Source: Dechloromonas denitrificans (GTDB lineage: Bacteria; Pseudomonadota; Gammaproteobacteria; Burkholderiales; Rhodocyclaceae). From it: a stretch of 64,000 nucleotides of DNA. Below the pieces are notes generated by a model. The model searched no databases. It was given only the letters and a program-made list of their open reading frames with translations, and was not told the DNA's origin. A program made the position numbers and the translations under genes. The stretch lies in contig NZ_CP075187.1 in the NCBI RefSeq assembly GCF_020510665.1, positions 2,128,501 to 2,192,500 on the forward strand. Reading direction: 5' to 3'. The stretch's first letter is position 1. The number at the start of each line of letters is the position of its first letter. This document shows positions 7,342 to 20,095 of this stretch, piece after piece.

Positions 7342-8510
7342 AAGTTGTAGCCGCCCAGCCAACCGGTGACGTCGACCACTTCGCCGATGAAGTAGAGGCC
7401 GGGTGCGGCCTTGGCTTCCATGGTTTTTGACGAGAGTGCCGCGGTCGACACGCCGCCAAGGGTTACTTCGGCCTTGGCAAAACCGAGCGTACCGGAAGGC
7501 ATCAACGGCCAGGCGTTGAGTGTTCTGGCAACGGCATCGAGATCGCGATTCGATAATTCGCTGATCGGCCGGGTCTGGAATTTTTCGCCCCCCTGCAGCA
7601 GACACCATTCCTGCGCGAAGCGGCGCGGCAGGTGTTCGGCCAGCAGATTGGGCAGATGAATGCGCCCTTGCCGATGCTCGGCCAGCCATTCACCGGCATC
7701 CAAGCCGGGCAACAGGTTGATTTCAACCGGCAGTTTCTTGCCCCCGCCGTACTCCTGCATTTGCCAATAGCTCGATACCTGCAGGATGGCCGGGCCGGAA
7801 AGGCCACGGTGGGTGATCAGCACATTTTCGCGGAAGGCCGCGTCTTCGAAGCAGGCGCTGGCATCGAGCGTCGCACCGGCCATCGGCTTGAGCGGCGCCA
7901 GCAGTTCCGGCCCGAGCGCCAGCGGCACTAGTGCCGGTTTCGGGGCGATGACTGGAATGCCGAATTGCTCGGCCAGTTTGTAACCAAAGGGACTGGCACC
8001 GATCTGCGGGATAGCCAGCCCGCCCGTGGCAACGACCAGCGACTGGCAGGAGAAAGTCCCGTTCGCCGTGCGCAGGGTGTAACGCTTGTGTTCGACATCC
8101 GGGTGGTGCTCGACGCCGTGCACCGCGCAGTCAAGCGCCCAGCGCACTTGTACGGCATCGCAGGCATCGCGCAGCATGTCGATGATTTCGACCGCCGAGT
8201 CATCGCAGAACAGTTGGCCGTGTTCGCGCTCGTGATACGGGATGCGCCGCTTTTCGATCATCGCGATGAAGTCGTACTGGCTGAAACGAGCCAGTGCCGA
8301 GCGGCAGAAATGCGGGTTCTGTGAAAGGTAGTTGTCGGCGCTGACCGTGCGGTTGGTGAAGTTGCAGCGCCCGCCACCGGAAATGCGGATGCGCTCGCCG
8401 ATTTTTGCCGCGTGATCGACCAGCAGGACCCGCCTTCCCCGCGCCCCGGCCTGGGCCGCGCACATCATGCCGGCCGCGCCGGAACCGATGATGATGACGT
8501 CAAAATGCAT
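7296..8510 (-). CDS. NAD(P)/FAD-dependent oxidoreductase, HI0933/YhiN/BaiN family
   Basis: 404-residue flavoprotein of the HI0933-like family, whose members have a Rossmann FAD-binding fold and an inserted beta domain. The N-terminal dinucleotide motif is clear (GSGAAGMMCA at residues 8-17), followed by the family signature ISGGGRCNFTN near residue 44 and a C-terminal GEVVDVTGWLGGYNFQWAWSS segment that closes the FAD site. The physiological substrate of most members is unknown; some act on bile-acid or related enone rings. It stands alone, with no operon partner. Confidence 0.88.
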   Translation of the reverse strand: MHFDVIIIGSGAAGMMCAAQAGARGRRVLLVDHAAKIGERIRISGGGRCNFTNRTVSADNYLSQNPHFCRSALARFSQYDFIAMIEKRRIPYHEREHGQLFCDDSAVEIIDMLRDACDAVQVRWALDCAVHGVEHHPDVEHKRYTLRTANGTFSCQSLVVATGGLAIPQIGASPFGYKLAEQFGIPVIAPKPALVPLALGPELLAPLKPMAGATLDASACFEDAAFRENVLITHRGLSGPAILQVSSYWQMQEYGGGKKLPVEINLLPGLDAGEWLAEHRQGRIHLPNLLAEHLPRRFAQEWCLLQGGEKFQTRPISELSNRDLDAVARTLNAWPLMPSGTLGFAKAEVTLGGVSTAALSSKTMEAKAAPGLYFIGEVVDVTGWLGGYNFQWAWSSGWVAGQFA

Positions 8511-8648
8511 GGGGAAATCCGATCAAAAACAGGCACACAGGGCCAAGGAGGCGGTGATTTTAACATTCGGGCCGGCACCGGATTTGACCGGCGGTAGCGA
8601 AAGCTGCGATTCTCCGGGCTTCTTCCTTTCGCCCAACGTGCTGCCGCC

Positions 8649-9044
8649 ATGAAATTTGCCTACACCATCGTTTATGTCCCGGATGTTGCCGCCTCGCTCG
8701 CTTTTTTCGAGACAGCTTTCGGGTTCAGCCGTCGCTTTCTGCACGAATCGGGCAGCTACGGCGAACTGGAGAGCGGCGAAACGACGCTTTCATTTGCCGC
8801 GCATGAGCTCGGCGACATGAACTTTCCCGGCGGGCATGTCCGGGCCGATACCTCGGCCCAGCCGCTCGGCATGGAGTTGGCCTTCGTCTGCGACGATGTA
8901 GCCGCCGCCCATCGCCGGGCCGTTGCGGCGGGTGCGCTTGAACTGTCGGCACCCCAGGAAAAACCGTGGGGACAAACGGTTTCTTACGTGCGCTGCCCGG
9001 ATGGCACGCTGGTCGAACTTTGTTCCCCCATCGTGCCGGCCTGA
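8649..9044 (+). CDS. VOC-superfamily (glyoxalase/bleomycin-resistance-like) protein
   Basis: 131-residue protein with two beta-alpha-beta-beta-beta modules of the vicinal oxygen chelate fold. It opens with the common pattern YTIVYVPDVAASLAFFETAFGF and ends with VRCPDGTLVELCSP, which contains the C-terminal Glu ligand position. These proteins bind a divalent metal and act on small molecules, or bind drugs. Substrate is unknown. The ATG is at 8649 and the gene is separated from the downstream acetyltransferase by 15 bp, so the two are probably co-transcribed. Confidence 0.8.
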   Translation: MKFAYTIVYVPDVAASLAFFETAFGFSRRFLHESGSYGELESGETTLSFAAHELGDMNFPGGHVRADTSAQPLGMELAFVCDDVAAAHRRAVAAGALELSAPQEKPWGQTVSYVRCPDGTLVELCSPIVPA

Positions 9045-9059
9045 GTCGGGTTCAGCCGG

Positions 9060-9572
9060 ATGCCGGTCAATACGGATATTCGCCGGATGTGCGCGGCCGA
9101 TCTGCCTGCCGTCATGGCAATCCAGGCGCAAGCCTATCCGCCAGTGATGAATGAGCCGGAAGCGGTTTTTGCGCAGCGCCTGCAGGCCTCGCCCGATTAC
9201 TGCTGGGTTGCGGAGCTTGACGACGGGCTGGCCGGCTACCTGTTCGGTTATCGCTCGCAACACGGAAAAATCACCGCGCTTGGTGCCGGGTTTACGCCGT
9301 CAGAGGCAGGCGACTGCCTGTACCTGCACGATCTGGCGATTGCCCGGCAGGCGCGAGGCAGCGGCGTGGCCGGGCAGTTGATCAAGCAGGCACTGGCGGC
9401 AGCTCAGGCAATGAAAATGCGCCATGCCGCACTGGTTTCGGTGCAGGATGCGCAGCCATTCTGGGCAAAGCACGGTTTCAAGCCTGCTGCGGTCGACGAC
9501 CCGAAACAGGCCAAAAACCTGGGCAGCTACCCACCGCCCGCCTGCTACATGAGCCAGCCACTCGCGGCATGA
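9060..9572 (+). CDS. GNAT-family N-acetyltransferase
   Basis: 170-residue protein with the Gcn5-related acetyltransferase fold: N-terminal strand-helix (RRMCAADLPAVMAIQ), motif A for acetyl-CoA pyrophosphate (QARGSGVAGQLIKQA, about residues 97-111) and the C-terminal FWAKHGFKPA segment. The substrate is unknown. It follows the VOC gene in the same orientation with 15 bp between, and is convergent with lolA. Confidence 0.82.
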   Translation: MPVNTDIRRMCAADLPAVMAIQAQAYPPVMNEPEAVFAQRLQASPDYCWVAELDDGLAGYLFGYRSQHGKITALGAGFTPSEAGDCLYLHDLAIARQARGSGVAGQLIKQALAAAQAMKMRHAALVSVQDAQPFWAKHGFKPAAVDDPKQAKNLGSYPPPACYMSQPLAA

Positions 9573-9617
9573 TCGGGTTGCCGGCCACCGCGATGCTGCG
9601 TGGCGAGAGCCGCCGGA

Positions 9618-10238
9618 TTACTCGCCGACGACATCAACCCCGGCAGGCGGGGTGAATTTGAAGGTGCCGGCGGCCAAAGCCGGATTGCGCTCGACCTTGC
9701 TGAAGCGAATCAGCGTCGTCTGGCCGAAGCTGTCCTGCAATTCCATGGCTTTCAGGTCGCTGCCGGCAAAGCCCAGGCGAACCTTGTCAAAACCGCTGTC
9801 GCCGACCTTCGGTGTCGCTTCCAGCCAGAGCATGCCTTCGGCTTCGCCGGCTTCCTTTAGCGTGAAGTTCTTTTCCAGGTCGTTGTTACCAGAGAGCAAT
9901 GCTGCCGGCGAGCCGCTGATTGCCTGACCGGCCTTGCGCACGGTGACTTGCTGCAATTCGGGATCATAAATCCAGATTTTGTCGCCATCGCCGACCACCA
10001 GTTGCGGGTAGGGCTTGACGATTTCCCAACGCAATTTTCCGGGCCGGGAGATGGCGACCAAACCCGACGACAGTTGTGGCTTGCGGCCATTCTTGCCAAT
10101 CACGGTCTGGGCAAACTCGGCTTTCAGCGTGCGCGTGTTCTGCAGGAACTGATGCAACTGATCAATCGCGCCAGCTTCGGCCAATAGTGGAAAAATGGCG
10201 ATTGCTGCGGTCAACAGCGTTTTATGGGCAAATTTCAT
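9618..10238 (-). CDS. lolA: Outer-membrane lipoprotein carrier protein LolA
   Basis: Periplasmic chaperone that takes lipoproteins from LolCDE to LolB at the outer membrane. The 206-residue precursor has a signal peptide with likely cleavage after AEA (about residue 22), then the LolA half-barrel ([38 protein letters not shown]) and a family-typical end ([12 protein letters not shown]). Its ATG overlaps the ftsK stop by four bases (ATGA), so the two are translationally coupled. rarA often follows lolA in relatives, but here 6.4 kb intervenes, including the integron. Confidence 0.93.
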   Translation of the reverse strand: MKFAHKTLLTAAIAIFPLLAEAGAIDQLHQFLQNTRTLKAEFAQTVIGKNGRKPQLSSGLVAISRPGKLRWEIVKPYPQLVVGDGDKIWIYDPELQQVTVRKAGQAISGSPAALLSGNNDLEKNFTLKEAGEAEGMLWLEATPKVGDSGFDKVRLGFAGSDLKAMELQDSFGQTTLIRFSKVERNPALAAGTFKFTPPAGVDVVGE

Positions 10239-12550
10239 TCGGCTTCCTTGCGGGCCAGCACTTCACGGCCGCCACGACCATCCATCGACGAGACCAGCCC
10301 GGCTTTTTCCATCGCTTCGATCAGGCGTGCCGAGCGGTTATAACCGATACGCAGGTGACGCTGGACCAGGGAGATCGAGGCGCGTTTGTTCTTGAGCACG
10401 ATATCGACCGCCTGGTCGTAAAGCGGGTCGGCTTCGGCATCGCCAGCACCGCCCTCGCCGCCTTCACCGCCACCTTCGTCATCGCCACCGGCACCGTTGA
10501 GGATGTCCTCGACGTATTCCGGCGCGCCGGTCGCCTTCAGATGTTCAACGACGCGATGCACTTCGTCATCAGAAACGAAGGCGCCATGGACGCGGGTCGG
10601 ATAGCCGGTGCCCGGCGCGAGATAAAGCATGTCGCCCTGACCAAGCAGTGCTTCGGCACCCATCTGGTCGAGGATGGTCCGCGAGTCGATCTTGCTCGAC
10701 ACCTGGAACGACAAACGGGTCGGGATGTTGGCCTTGATCAGGCCGGTAATCACATCGACCGAAGGACGCTGCGTCGCCAGCACCAGGTGAATGCCGGAAG
10801 CGCGTGCCTTCTGCGCCAGGCGGGCAATCTGCTCTTCGACCTTCTTGCCGACCACCATCATCAGGTCGGCCAGTTCGTCGATGATGACGACGATGAAAGG
10901 CATGGTCTGCAGCGGCTCCGGGGTTTCCGGCGTCAGCGTCAGCGGGTTCGGGATGTGTTCGCCGCGCTTTTCGGCGTCCTTGATCTTGGTGTTCAGGCCG
11001 GCAATGTTGCGCACGCCCATCGCCGACATCAGCTTGTAGCGTTTTTCCATCTCGGTGACGCACCAGTGCAGCGCGTTGGCCGCCTGCTTCATGTCGGTGA
11101 CGACCGGCGCCAAGAGATGCGGAATACCTTCGTAAATGGACAGTTCGAGCATTTTCGGGTCGACCATGATCAGGCGCACCTGATCCGGCTCGGCCTTGTA
11201 GAGCATCGACAGAATCATTGCATTGACGCCGACCGACTTGCCGGAACCGGTCGTCCCGGCCACCAGCAAATGCGGCGTCTTGGCCAGGTCGGCGACTACC
11301 GGCAAACCGCCGATGTCCTTGCCGAGACAAACGGTCAGCGGGCTGCTCATGTCGTTGTAGGGCTTGCTGGAAATGATCTCGGAGAGCTTGACGGTCTGCC
11401 GCTTCGGGTTGGGCAGCTCAAGCGCCATGCACGATTTTCCGGGCACCGTTTCAACGACGCGGATCGACACCATGGCCAACGCCCGCGCCAGGTCGCGCGC
11501 CAGATTGACGATCTGCGCCCCCTTGACGCCGACCGCCGGCTCGATTTCGTAACGGGTAATCACCGGCCCCGGCATCGCGGCCAGCACTTTGACCTGAACG
11601 CCGAAGTCAGCGAGCTTGCGCTCGATCAGGCGCGAGGTGTATTCGAGGGTTTCCGGGCTGACCGTTTCAGTCGGCGGCGGTGCCGGATCAAGCAGATGCA
11701 GCGGCGGCAATTGGCCACCAATGATCGCTTCGGGGAAGAGTGCCACCTGCTTTTCGCGCTCAAGGCGGGCTTCAGCCTTTTTCGAGACCGGCACTTCGAC
11801 CGGCGCCGGCGTTTCGATGATGATCGGTTCGTGCAACTCGACGCGGCGCTTTTCTTCCTCGACGACCACTTCGCGCTGCTGAGCGACTTCCTTGCCAATC
11901 TGGCGATCGCGCCAGGTATCGACCCGGCCGTAGAAGAAGCCGACAAAGGTTTCCAGCCCCGCACCCAAGCGCTCAAAGGCCCACAACCACGACATGCCGG
12001 AAAAAGCACTCCAGCCAACCGCAAGGCAAGCCAGTAAAAGCAGGGTTGAGCCGGTAAAACCCATTTGCGACTCAAGCACACGGCTCATCTCAAGCCCGAG
12101 CATGCCGCCCGGACTCAACGGCAATTCCAGTCGGGCCGAATAGAAACGCAAGGCTTCCAGTGACGAACTGGCCAGCAGCAGGAAGACGAAGCCGAGCAGC
12201 GCGATGTACAGCGGATGACGCTCCTCGCCATCCTGCGCGTTGATGTGGCGAACGCCCCACCAGACAAACATGCCGAGCAGGACAATCCACCACCAGGCGG
12301 AAAATCCAAATATGTAGAGCATCAGGTCCGAAATCCACGCCCCGGCACGACCGGCCGGATTGTGAATGGTGTTCGCCATGACCGTGTGCGACCAGCCCGG
12401 ATCTTCCTTGCTGAATCCCCACAAGGCCATGCCAAGAAACAGGGCGATCGCGCCCAGCCCCAGCCAGCGGGACTCTTGCAGCAGGCCACCGATCTTGTCC
12501 GGCAAGGGACTCGGTGCATTGCGATTGCGGTCAGAACTGCGGACACCCAT
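10235..12550 (-). CDS. ftsK: DNA translocase FtsK
   Basis: Divisome-associated motor that pumps chromosome dimers and activates XerCD at dif. The start at 12550 is preceded by a strong GAGGAGG seven bases upstream (an upstream TTG at 12577 is less likely), giving 771 residues. Four transmembrane helices lie at about 29-45, 77-99, 114-131 and 167-185, then a short linker, the alpha/beta motor with Walker A GTTGSGKS (432-439) and Walker B ([14 protein letters not shown]), and the winged-helix gamma domain at the end ([16 protein letters not shown]) that reads KOPS. The linker is shorter than in E. coli. The long plus-strand frame across it is a shadow. Confidence 0.95.
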   Translation of the reverse strand: MGVRSSDRNRNAPSPLPDKIGGLLQESRWLGLGAIALFLGMALWGFSKEDPGWSHTVMANTIHNPAGRAGAWISDLMLYIFGFSAWWWIVLLGMFVWWGVRHINAQDGEERHPLYIALLGFVFLLLASSSLEALRFYSARLELPLSPGGMLGLEMSRVLESQMGFTGSTLLLLACLAVGWSAFSGMSWLWAFERLGAGLETFVGFFYGRVDTWRDRQIGKEVAQQREVVVEEEKRRVELHEPIIIETPAPVEVPVSKKAEARLEREKQVALFPEAIIGGQLPPLHLLDPAPPPTETVSPETLEYTSRLIERKLADFGVQVKVLAAMPGPVITRYEIEPAVGVKGAQIVNLARDLARALAMVSIRVVETVPGKSCMALELPNPKRQTVKLSEIISSKPYNDMSSPLTVCLGKDIGGLPVVADLAKTPHLLVAGTTGSGKSVGVNAMILSMLYKAEPDQVRLIMVDPKMLELSIYEGIPHLLAPVVTDMKQAANALHWCVTEMEKRYKLMSAMGVRNIAGLNTKIKDAEKRGEHIPNPLTLTPETPEPLQTMPFIVVIIDELADLMMVVGKKVEEQIARLAQKARASGIHLVLATQRPSVDVITGLIKANIPTRLSFQVSSKIDSRTILDQMGAEALLGQGDMLYLAPGTGYPTRVHGAFVSDDEVHRVVEHLKATGAPEYVEDILNGAGGDDEGGGEGGEGGAGDAEADPLYDQAVDIVLKNKRASISLVQRHLRIGYNRSARLIEAMEKAGLVSSMDGRGGREVLARKEAE

Positions 12551-13887
<1,337 letters not shown>

Positions 13888-13902
13888 TTTCTCGGGGGAG
13901 AC

Positions 13903-14460
13903 TTGATCGACCCCGACGACCTCGCGGCCTTTCGGGCCGCAGTAGCCGATGCCCGGCCACTGCCCCGGACGGACCGCGTACAGCATCGCACGCCCCTGCC
14001 GCCCCCCCGCCCCTTGCAACACCAGGCGGACGAACAGGCCGCGCTGCATGAAAGCCTGCACGGCCAGATCGGCTTGCAGGACCGCCTCGAAGGCGGAGAC
14101 GAACCGATTTACCTGCGTAACGGCATTGCCCACAGCGTATTGAAGGATTTGCGCCGTGGGCGCTGGGTCTTGCAGGCGGAAATCGACCTGCACGGCTTGA
14201 ATCGTGATGAAGCCCGCTCAGCCTTGAGCGTTTTTCTGGCGGAATGCAACCGGCACGGTACCCGGTGCGTACGCGTCATCCACGGCAAAGGCTACGGCTC
14301 GCCCGGGCGCGATGCGGTATTGCGTCGCCTGGTTCGTGGCTGGCTGATGCAGAAAATTGAAGTCCTGGCCTACTGCCAGGCCAAACCACAGGACGGCGGC
14401 GAAGGTGCCGTTATCGTCCTGCTCAAGACCCAAAGAAAAACGGCCAACCCGAGGAGTTGA
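13903..14460 (+). CDS. Smr/MutS2-domain protein
   Basis: 185-residue protein with a C-terminal Smr domain, a putative nicking endonuclease or nucleic-acid-binding fold. The domain motifs are DLHGLNRDEA (near 95-104) and the loop VIHGKGYGSPG. The N-terminal half is charged and Pro-rich, with no recognised domain. The best start is a TTG at 13903 behind GGGGGAG, 15 bases after the trxB stop, implying co-transcription. E. coli SmrA/SmrB are related, and SmrB acts on mRNA at collided ribosomes; whether this protein does so is not known. Confidence 0.82.
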   Translation: MIDPDDLAAFRAAVADARPLPRTDRVQHRTPLPPPRPLQHQADEQAALHESLHGQIGLQDRLEGGDEPIYLRNGIAHSVLKDLRRGRWVLQAEIDLHGLNRDEARSALSVFLAECNRHGTRCVRVIHGKGYGSPGRDAVLRRLVRGWLMQKIEVLAYCQAKPQDGGEGAVIVLLKTQRKTANPRS

Positions 14461-14483
14461 CCGCAGCACGGCAGGCCCGCCGG

Positions 14484-14813
14484 CTATTTCTTGTACAAAT
14501 CACCTTCGTCCAGCGTTGCCCAACCGGTTCCGGATGCGGCTTTCTTGCCGGAGTGACTGTCATAAACAGACGACAGGTGAAAAAGCTCGACAGCAATTTC
14601 CGGTGGAAACCCTTTACGATCCGGCCGATCAGAAACGATCAGGCCGGAAAGATATGCGTCGAATGCTGGTGTTCCCCACAACTTGACGAGATTCGACAGA
14701 ATCCGTGGAAACTGCTTTTCCAGCTGAACGGGATAGGCCTTGTAATCAGTTCCCAGAAAATCGAGCAAACGATCCCTGAGATCGAGAATATCGTATTCGC
14801 CCTGACTGGCCAT
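14484..14813 (-). CDS. Conserved small protein of unknown function downstream of glnB
   Basis: 109-residue soluble protein, ATG at 14813, only 6 bp after the glnB stop and in the same orientation, so probably in the nadE-glnB transcript. It is Leu/Asp-rich and mostly helical by composition, with no signal peptide or membrane segment. I do not recognise the family. The wording of the sequence (regular amphipathic helices, no low-complexity parts) suggests a real gene. Confidence 0.6.
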   Translation of the reverse strand: MASQGEYDILDLRDRLLDFLGTDYKAYPVQLEKQFPRILSNLVKLWGTPAFDAYLSGLIVSDRPDRKGFPPEIAVELFHLSSVYDSHSGKKAASGTGWATLDEGDLYKK

Positions 14814-14819
14814 CCGCGA

Positions 14820-16800
<1,981 letters not shown>

Positions 16801-16815
16801 AAGTTTCCGTCAGTA

Positions 16816-17352
16816 TTACTTGGCTTCAGCCTGGTAACGGGCAACGCCGTCCATGACTTCCTTGCGGGCGGACTCGATGCCTTCCCAGCCCTTGACCTTG
16901 ACCCACTTGCCTTTTTCGAGATCCTTGTAGTGCTCGAAGAAATGGGAGATCTGGTCACGCAGCGTCTGCGGGATGTCTTCGAAGGACTTGGCATCCTTGT
17001 ACAGCGGGGTCAGCTTGTCGACCGGCACGGCGATCAGCTTGGCGTCCTGGCCGCCTTCGTCTTCCATGGCCAGCATGCCGAGCGGACGGCAGCGGACAAC
17101 GACGCCCGGCGGCAGACCGAACGGGGTGACAACCAGCACGTCAACCGGATCACCGTCACCGGCGATGGTGTTGTTGATGTAACCGTAGTTGCACGGATAG
17201 TGCATGGCGGTACCCATAAAACGGTCAACGAAGATCGCGCCGGATTCCTTGTCGACTTCGTACTTGACGGGGTCGGAATGGGCCGTGATTTCAATAATCA
17301 CGTTGAAATCATCGGGAAGGGACTTGCCGGAAGAAACGTTATTAAGGGCCAT
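16816..17352 (-). CDS. ppa: Inorganic pyrophosphatase (family I)
   Basis: Cytoplasmic Mg-dependent enzyme splitting pyrophosphate to two phosphates. 178 residues, typical for the hexameric bacterial type. The signature with metal-binding aspartates is present (DGDPVDVLV, near residue 65-73), as are the [14 protein letters not shown] and [11 protein letters not shown] segments. ppa and nadE are co-oriented with a 15-bp gap. A TATAAT box lies upstream at 17390-17395. Confidence 0.95.
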   Translation of the reverse strand: MALNNVSSGKSLPDDFNVIIEITAHSDPVKYEVDKESGAIFVDRFMGTAMHYPCNYGYINNTIAGDGDPVDVLVVTPFGLPPGVVVRCRPLGMLAMEDEGGQDAKLIAVPVDKLTPLYKDAKSFEDIPQTLRDQISHFFEHYKDLEKGKWVKVKGWEGIESARKEVMDGVARYQAEAK

Positions 17353-17389
17353 GTTTTATCTCTCTGCGTTTAGGTTTTGAGAACTTGCA

Positions 17390-17395
17390 ATTATA
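17390..17395 (-). promoter_or_regulatory. Candidate ppa -10 box
   Basis: On the minus strand a perfect TATAAT lies 38-43 bases upstream of the ppa ATG, inside the 61-bp gap to the exonuclease gene. No good -35 is seen at 16-18 bp. The assignment is tentative. Confidence 0.35.
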
Positions 17396-17413
17396 ACGCC
17401 GTGCTAGGCCGGA

Positions 17414-18199
17414 TCAGCGCCAGGCGGCGAGAAACTCCTGCCAGTGGGGCGCACCGATTTTGGCCAGGTGCGCCTTGACGAATTCGCCCTCGGCGATTTC
17501 CTCTTCCGCTGTCAGTTCACCGCGCAAACGGCGAAAACGGTTATAGACCAGATAGGTATTGATTACATCGGTTTCGCAGTAATCGCGAATATCCGCTGCC
17601 TTGCCGCCCTGCCAGGCCTCCCAGACTTTGCCGCCATCCATCCCGAGCTTGCCGGGAAAGCCGAACAGCTTGGCCAGATCGTCGAGCGGCGCATTGGCGC
17701 GGGCGTTGTACAGGGCGAGCAGATCCATCAGATCGAGATGACGCGTGTGGTAACGGCTGATGTAGTTGTTCCACTTGAAATCACGGCTGTCGGCGTAATC
17801 GCCGTCGCCCATATCCCAGTAACGCGGCGCTGAAACGCCATGCAGCATGCCACGGTAGTGCAGGACTGGCAGGTCGAAACCGCTGCCGTTCCAGGAAACG
17901 ATCTGCGGCGTGAATTTCTCGATGCCGTCGAAGAAGCGCTGGATGATCTCGCCTTCGCCATGCGCCGGCTCGGAGAGCGACCAGACTTTCAGCCCTTCGC
18001 TGGTGCGCAGCGCGCAGGAAATCGTGACGATGCGTTGCAGGTGCAATTGCAGAAAGTCATTGCCCGTCTTGGCCCGGCGCTGCTGATAGGCAAGCTCGGC
18101 GACCTCGTCATCGGAAAGCTCACCCGGCAGGTTATTGAGCCGACGAAAACCGGCGACATCGGGAATCGTCTCGATGTCAAAAACGAGAACCGGCTTCAT
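17414..18199 (-). CDS. Predicted 3'-5' exonuclease (PolB-exonuclease-like, DNA_pol_B_exo2)
   Basis: 261-residue protein of the DEDD exonuclease superfamily. It begins with the Exo I motif FDIETIPD, carries NGSGFDLPVL (Exo II) and later DYCETDVINTYLVYNRF (Exo III), and has the family's C-terminal LRGELTAEEE region. The ATG at 18199 was preferred over an upstream in-frame start because it overlaps the cysM stop by four bases (ATGA). Members are thought to degrade DNA or RNA from the 3' end; the biological substrate is not known. Confidence 0.85.
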   Translation of the reverse strand: MKPVLVFDIETIPDVAGFRRLNNLPGELSDDEVAELAYQQRRAKTGNDFLQLHLQRIVTISCALRTSEGLKVWSLSEPAHGEGEIIQRFFDGIEKFTPQIVSWNGSGFDLPVLHYRGMLHGVSAPRYWDMGDGDYADSRDFKWNNYISRYHTRHLDLMDLLALYNARANAPLDDLAKLFGFPGKLGMDGGKVWEAWQGGKAADIRDYCETDVINTYLVYNRFRRLRGELTAEEEIAEGEFVKAHLAKIGAPHWQEFLAAWR

Positions 18200-19095
18200 G
18201 CCGGGAAAACACCCGTCGACAGGTAACGATCGCCCCGGTCGCAAATAATGCTGACAATCACGGCATTTTCCAGCGACTGCGACAAACGCAGCGCTACGGC
18301 CAGCGCACCGCCGGAGGAAATCCCGGCGAAGATGCCCTCTTCCGTGGCCAGACGGCGCGTCATCGCCTCGGCATCGGCCTGACTGACGTATTCGATGCGG
18401 TCGACGTTGGTTTTATCGTAAATCTTGGGCAGGTAGGCTTCCGGCCATTTGCGGATACCGGGAATCTGGCTCCCCTCTTCCGGCTGGCAACCGACGATCT
18501 GGATCGCCTTGTTCTGCGCCTTCAGATACGCCGAGGTGCCCATGATCGTGCCGGTCGTTCCCATGCTGGAAACAAAGTGCGTCACCTTGCCGGCCGTATC
18601 GCGCCAGATTTCCGGGCCGGTGCCTTCGAAATGGGCAAGCGGGTTATCCGGGTTGCCGAACTGGTCGAGAATGATGCCCTTGCCTTCATCACGCATTTTC
18701 TCGGCCACGTCGCGCGCCAGCTCCATACCGCCATCTTTCGGCGTCAGGACCAGATCGGCACCGAAGGCGCGCATGCTCTGGCGACGCTCGACGCTCTGGT
18801 TTTCCGGCATGACGAGGATCATCTTGTAACCCTTCATCGCCGCTGCCATGGCCAGCGCAATGCCGGTGTTGCCGGAGGTTGCCTCGATCAGCGTATCGCC
18901 CGGCTTGATGTCGCCACGTGCTTCGGCACGCACGATCATCGACAGCGCCGGCCTGTCCTTGACCGAACCCGCCGGATTATTGCCTTCCAGCTTGGCCAGG
19001 ATGACATTGCCACGCCGCTCATTCTCTGCACCGGGAATACGCACCAGACGAACCAGCGGCGTATTGCCGACGAAATCCTGCAGCGTCTTATACAT
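18196..19095 (-). CDS. cysM: Cysteine synthase B
   Basis: PLP enzyme making cysteine from O-acetylserine and sulfide or thiosulfate. 299 residues. The PLP lysine is Lys46 (NPAGSVKDR), with the substrate loop TSGNTG and the glycine-rich phosphate site (GTTGTIMG). The C-terminal [13 protein letters not shown] end is characteristic of CysM rather than CysK. It overlaps hldD by 8 bp upstream and the exonuclease by 4 bp downstream. Confidence 0.94.
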   Translation of the reverse strand: MYKTLQDFVGNTPLVRLVRIPGAENERRGNVILAKLEGNNPAGSVKDRPALSMIVRAEARGDIKPGDTLIEATSGNTGIALAMAAAMKGYKMILVMPENQSVERRQSMRAFGADLVLTPKDGGMELARDVAEKMRDEGKGIILDQFGNPDNPLAHFEGTGPEIWRDTAGKVTHFVSSMGTTGTIMGTSAYLKAQNKAIQIVGCQPEEGSQIPGIRKWPEAYLPKIYDKTNVDRIEYVSQADAEAMTRRLATEEGIFAGISSGGALAVALRLSQSLENAVIVSIICDRGDRYLSTGVFPA

Positions 19096-20086
19096 TTTTA
19101 TGGAGCCATTCGATGTACTGGCCGACGCCTTCTTCGACAGTGGCCATCGGTGCTTCGTAACCGGCAGCGCGCAAACGGGTCAGATCGCCCTGGGTAAAAG
19201 CCTGATACTTGCCTTTCAATGCTTCCGGGAAAGCGGTGTATTCGAGCAGGCCTTGCGTACGCAGCTGGTCGAGCGTCAGCGCCTCTTCGTTTTTGGCCTT
19301 GCGGCAGCCGTTGACCGCAGCAACCGCAACATCGTTGAAGCTTTGCGCCCGACCGGAGCCGAGATTGAAAATGCCCGATTTATCCGGGTTATCGAGGAAG
19401 AACAGATTGACCTTGGCGACATCGCCGACAAAGACGAAGTCACGCATCTGGCCACCATTCTCATAGCCGTGCGAACCTTCGAACAATTTCACCTTGCCGT
19501 CGGCCTTGAACTGGTTGTAGTTGTGGAAGGCGACCGAAGCCATGCGTCCCTTGTGCGTTTCACGCGGACCGTAGACGTTGAAATAACGGAAACCGACGAT
19601 CTGCGACGAAGGCTCCTTGGCCAGACGTTGGCGCACGACCTGGTCGAAGAGGAACTTGGAATAACCATAAACGTTGAGCGGGCCTTCGTACTGGCGCTCT
19701 TCCTTGAAGACATTGCTGCCGCCGTAAGTTGCCGCGCTTGAGGCGTAGAGGAACTGGACATCCTGATCCTGGCACCAGTCGAGCAGAATGAGGGAGTAAC
19801 GGTAGTTGTTCTCCATCATGTAGCGCCCATCGGTTTCCATCGTGTCCGAGCAAGCACCCTCGTGGAAAATGGCTTCGATTTCGCCGTCGTAGTGGCCGGC
19901 CTGGATGCGCTCGATGAAATCGTGCTTGTCGAGGTAATCGGCAATTTCACAATCGATCAAGTTCTTGAACTTGTCGGCCTTGGTCAGGTTGTCGACCGCG
20001 ATGATCTTGGTCACGCCACGCTCATTGAGCGCCTTGACGATATTGGAACCAATGAAGCCGGCAGCGCCGGTAACGACGATATACAT
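19088..20086 (-). CDS. hldD: ADP-L-glycero-D-manno-heptose 6-epimerase
   Basis: Last step of ADP-heptose formation for the LPS inner core. 332-residue extended SDR with GAAGFIGSN (7-15), the catalytic SSAATYGG region and Y-x3-K (YGYSK, near 140-144), and HldD-typical segments [18 protein letters not shown] and [14 protein letters not shown]. The gene directly follows hldA in the same transcript (9-bp gap). Confidence 0.95.
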   Translation of the reverse strand: MYIVVTGAAGFIGSNIVKALNERGVTKIIAVDNLTKADKFKNLIDCEIADYLDKHDFIERIQAGHYDGEIEAIFHEGACSDTMETDGRYMMENNYRYSLILLDWCQDQDVQFLYASSAATYGGSNVFKEERQYEGPLNVYGYSKFLFDQVVRQRLAKEPSSQIVGFRYFNVYGPRETHKGRMASVAFHNYNQFKADGKVKLFEGSHGYENGGQMRDFVFVGDVAKVNLFFLDNPDKSGIFNLGSGRAQSFNDVAVAAVNGCRKAKNEEALTLDQLRTQGLLEYTAFPEALKGKYQAFTQGDLTRLRAAGYEAPMATVEEGVGQYIEWLHKNV

Positions 20087-20095
20087 GTTTATTCC

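Noticed and set aside
10076-12037. 653-codon plus-strand frame antisense to ftsK
   Set aside because: Third-position shadow of the high-GC ftsK gene; Arg/His/Asp/Gln-heavy composition, no domain, no ribosome site.
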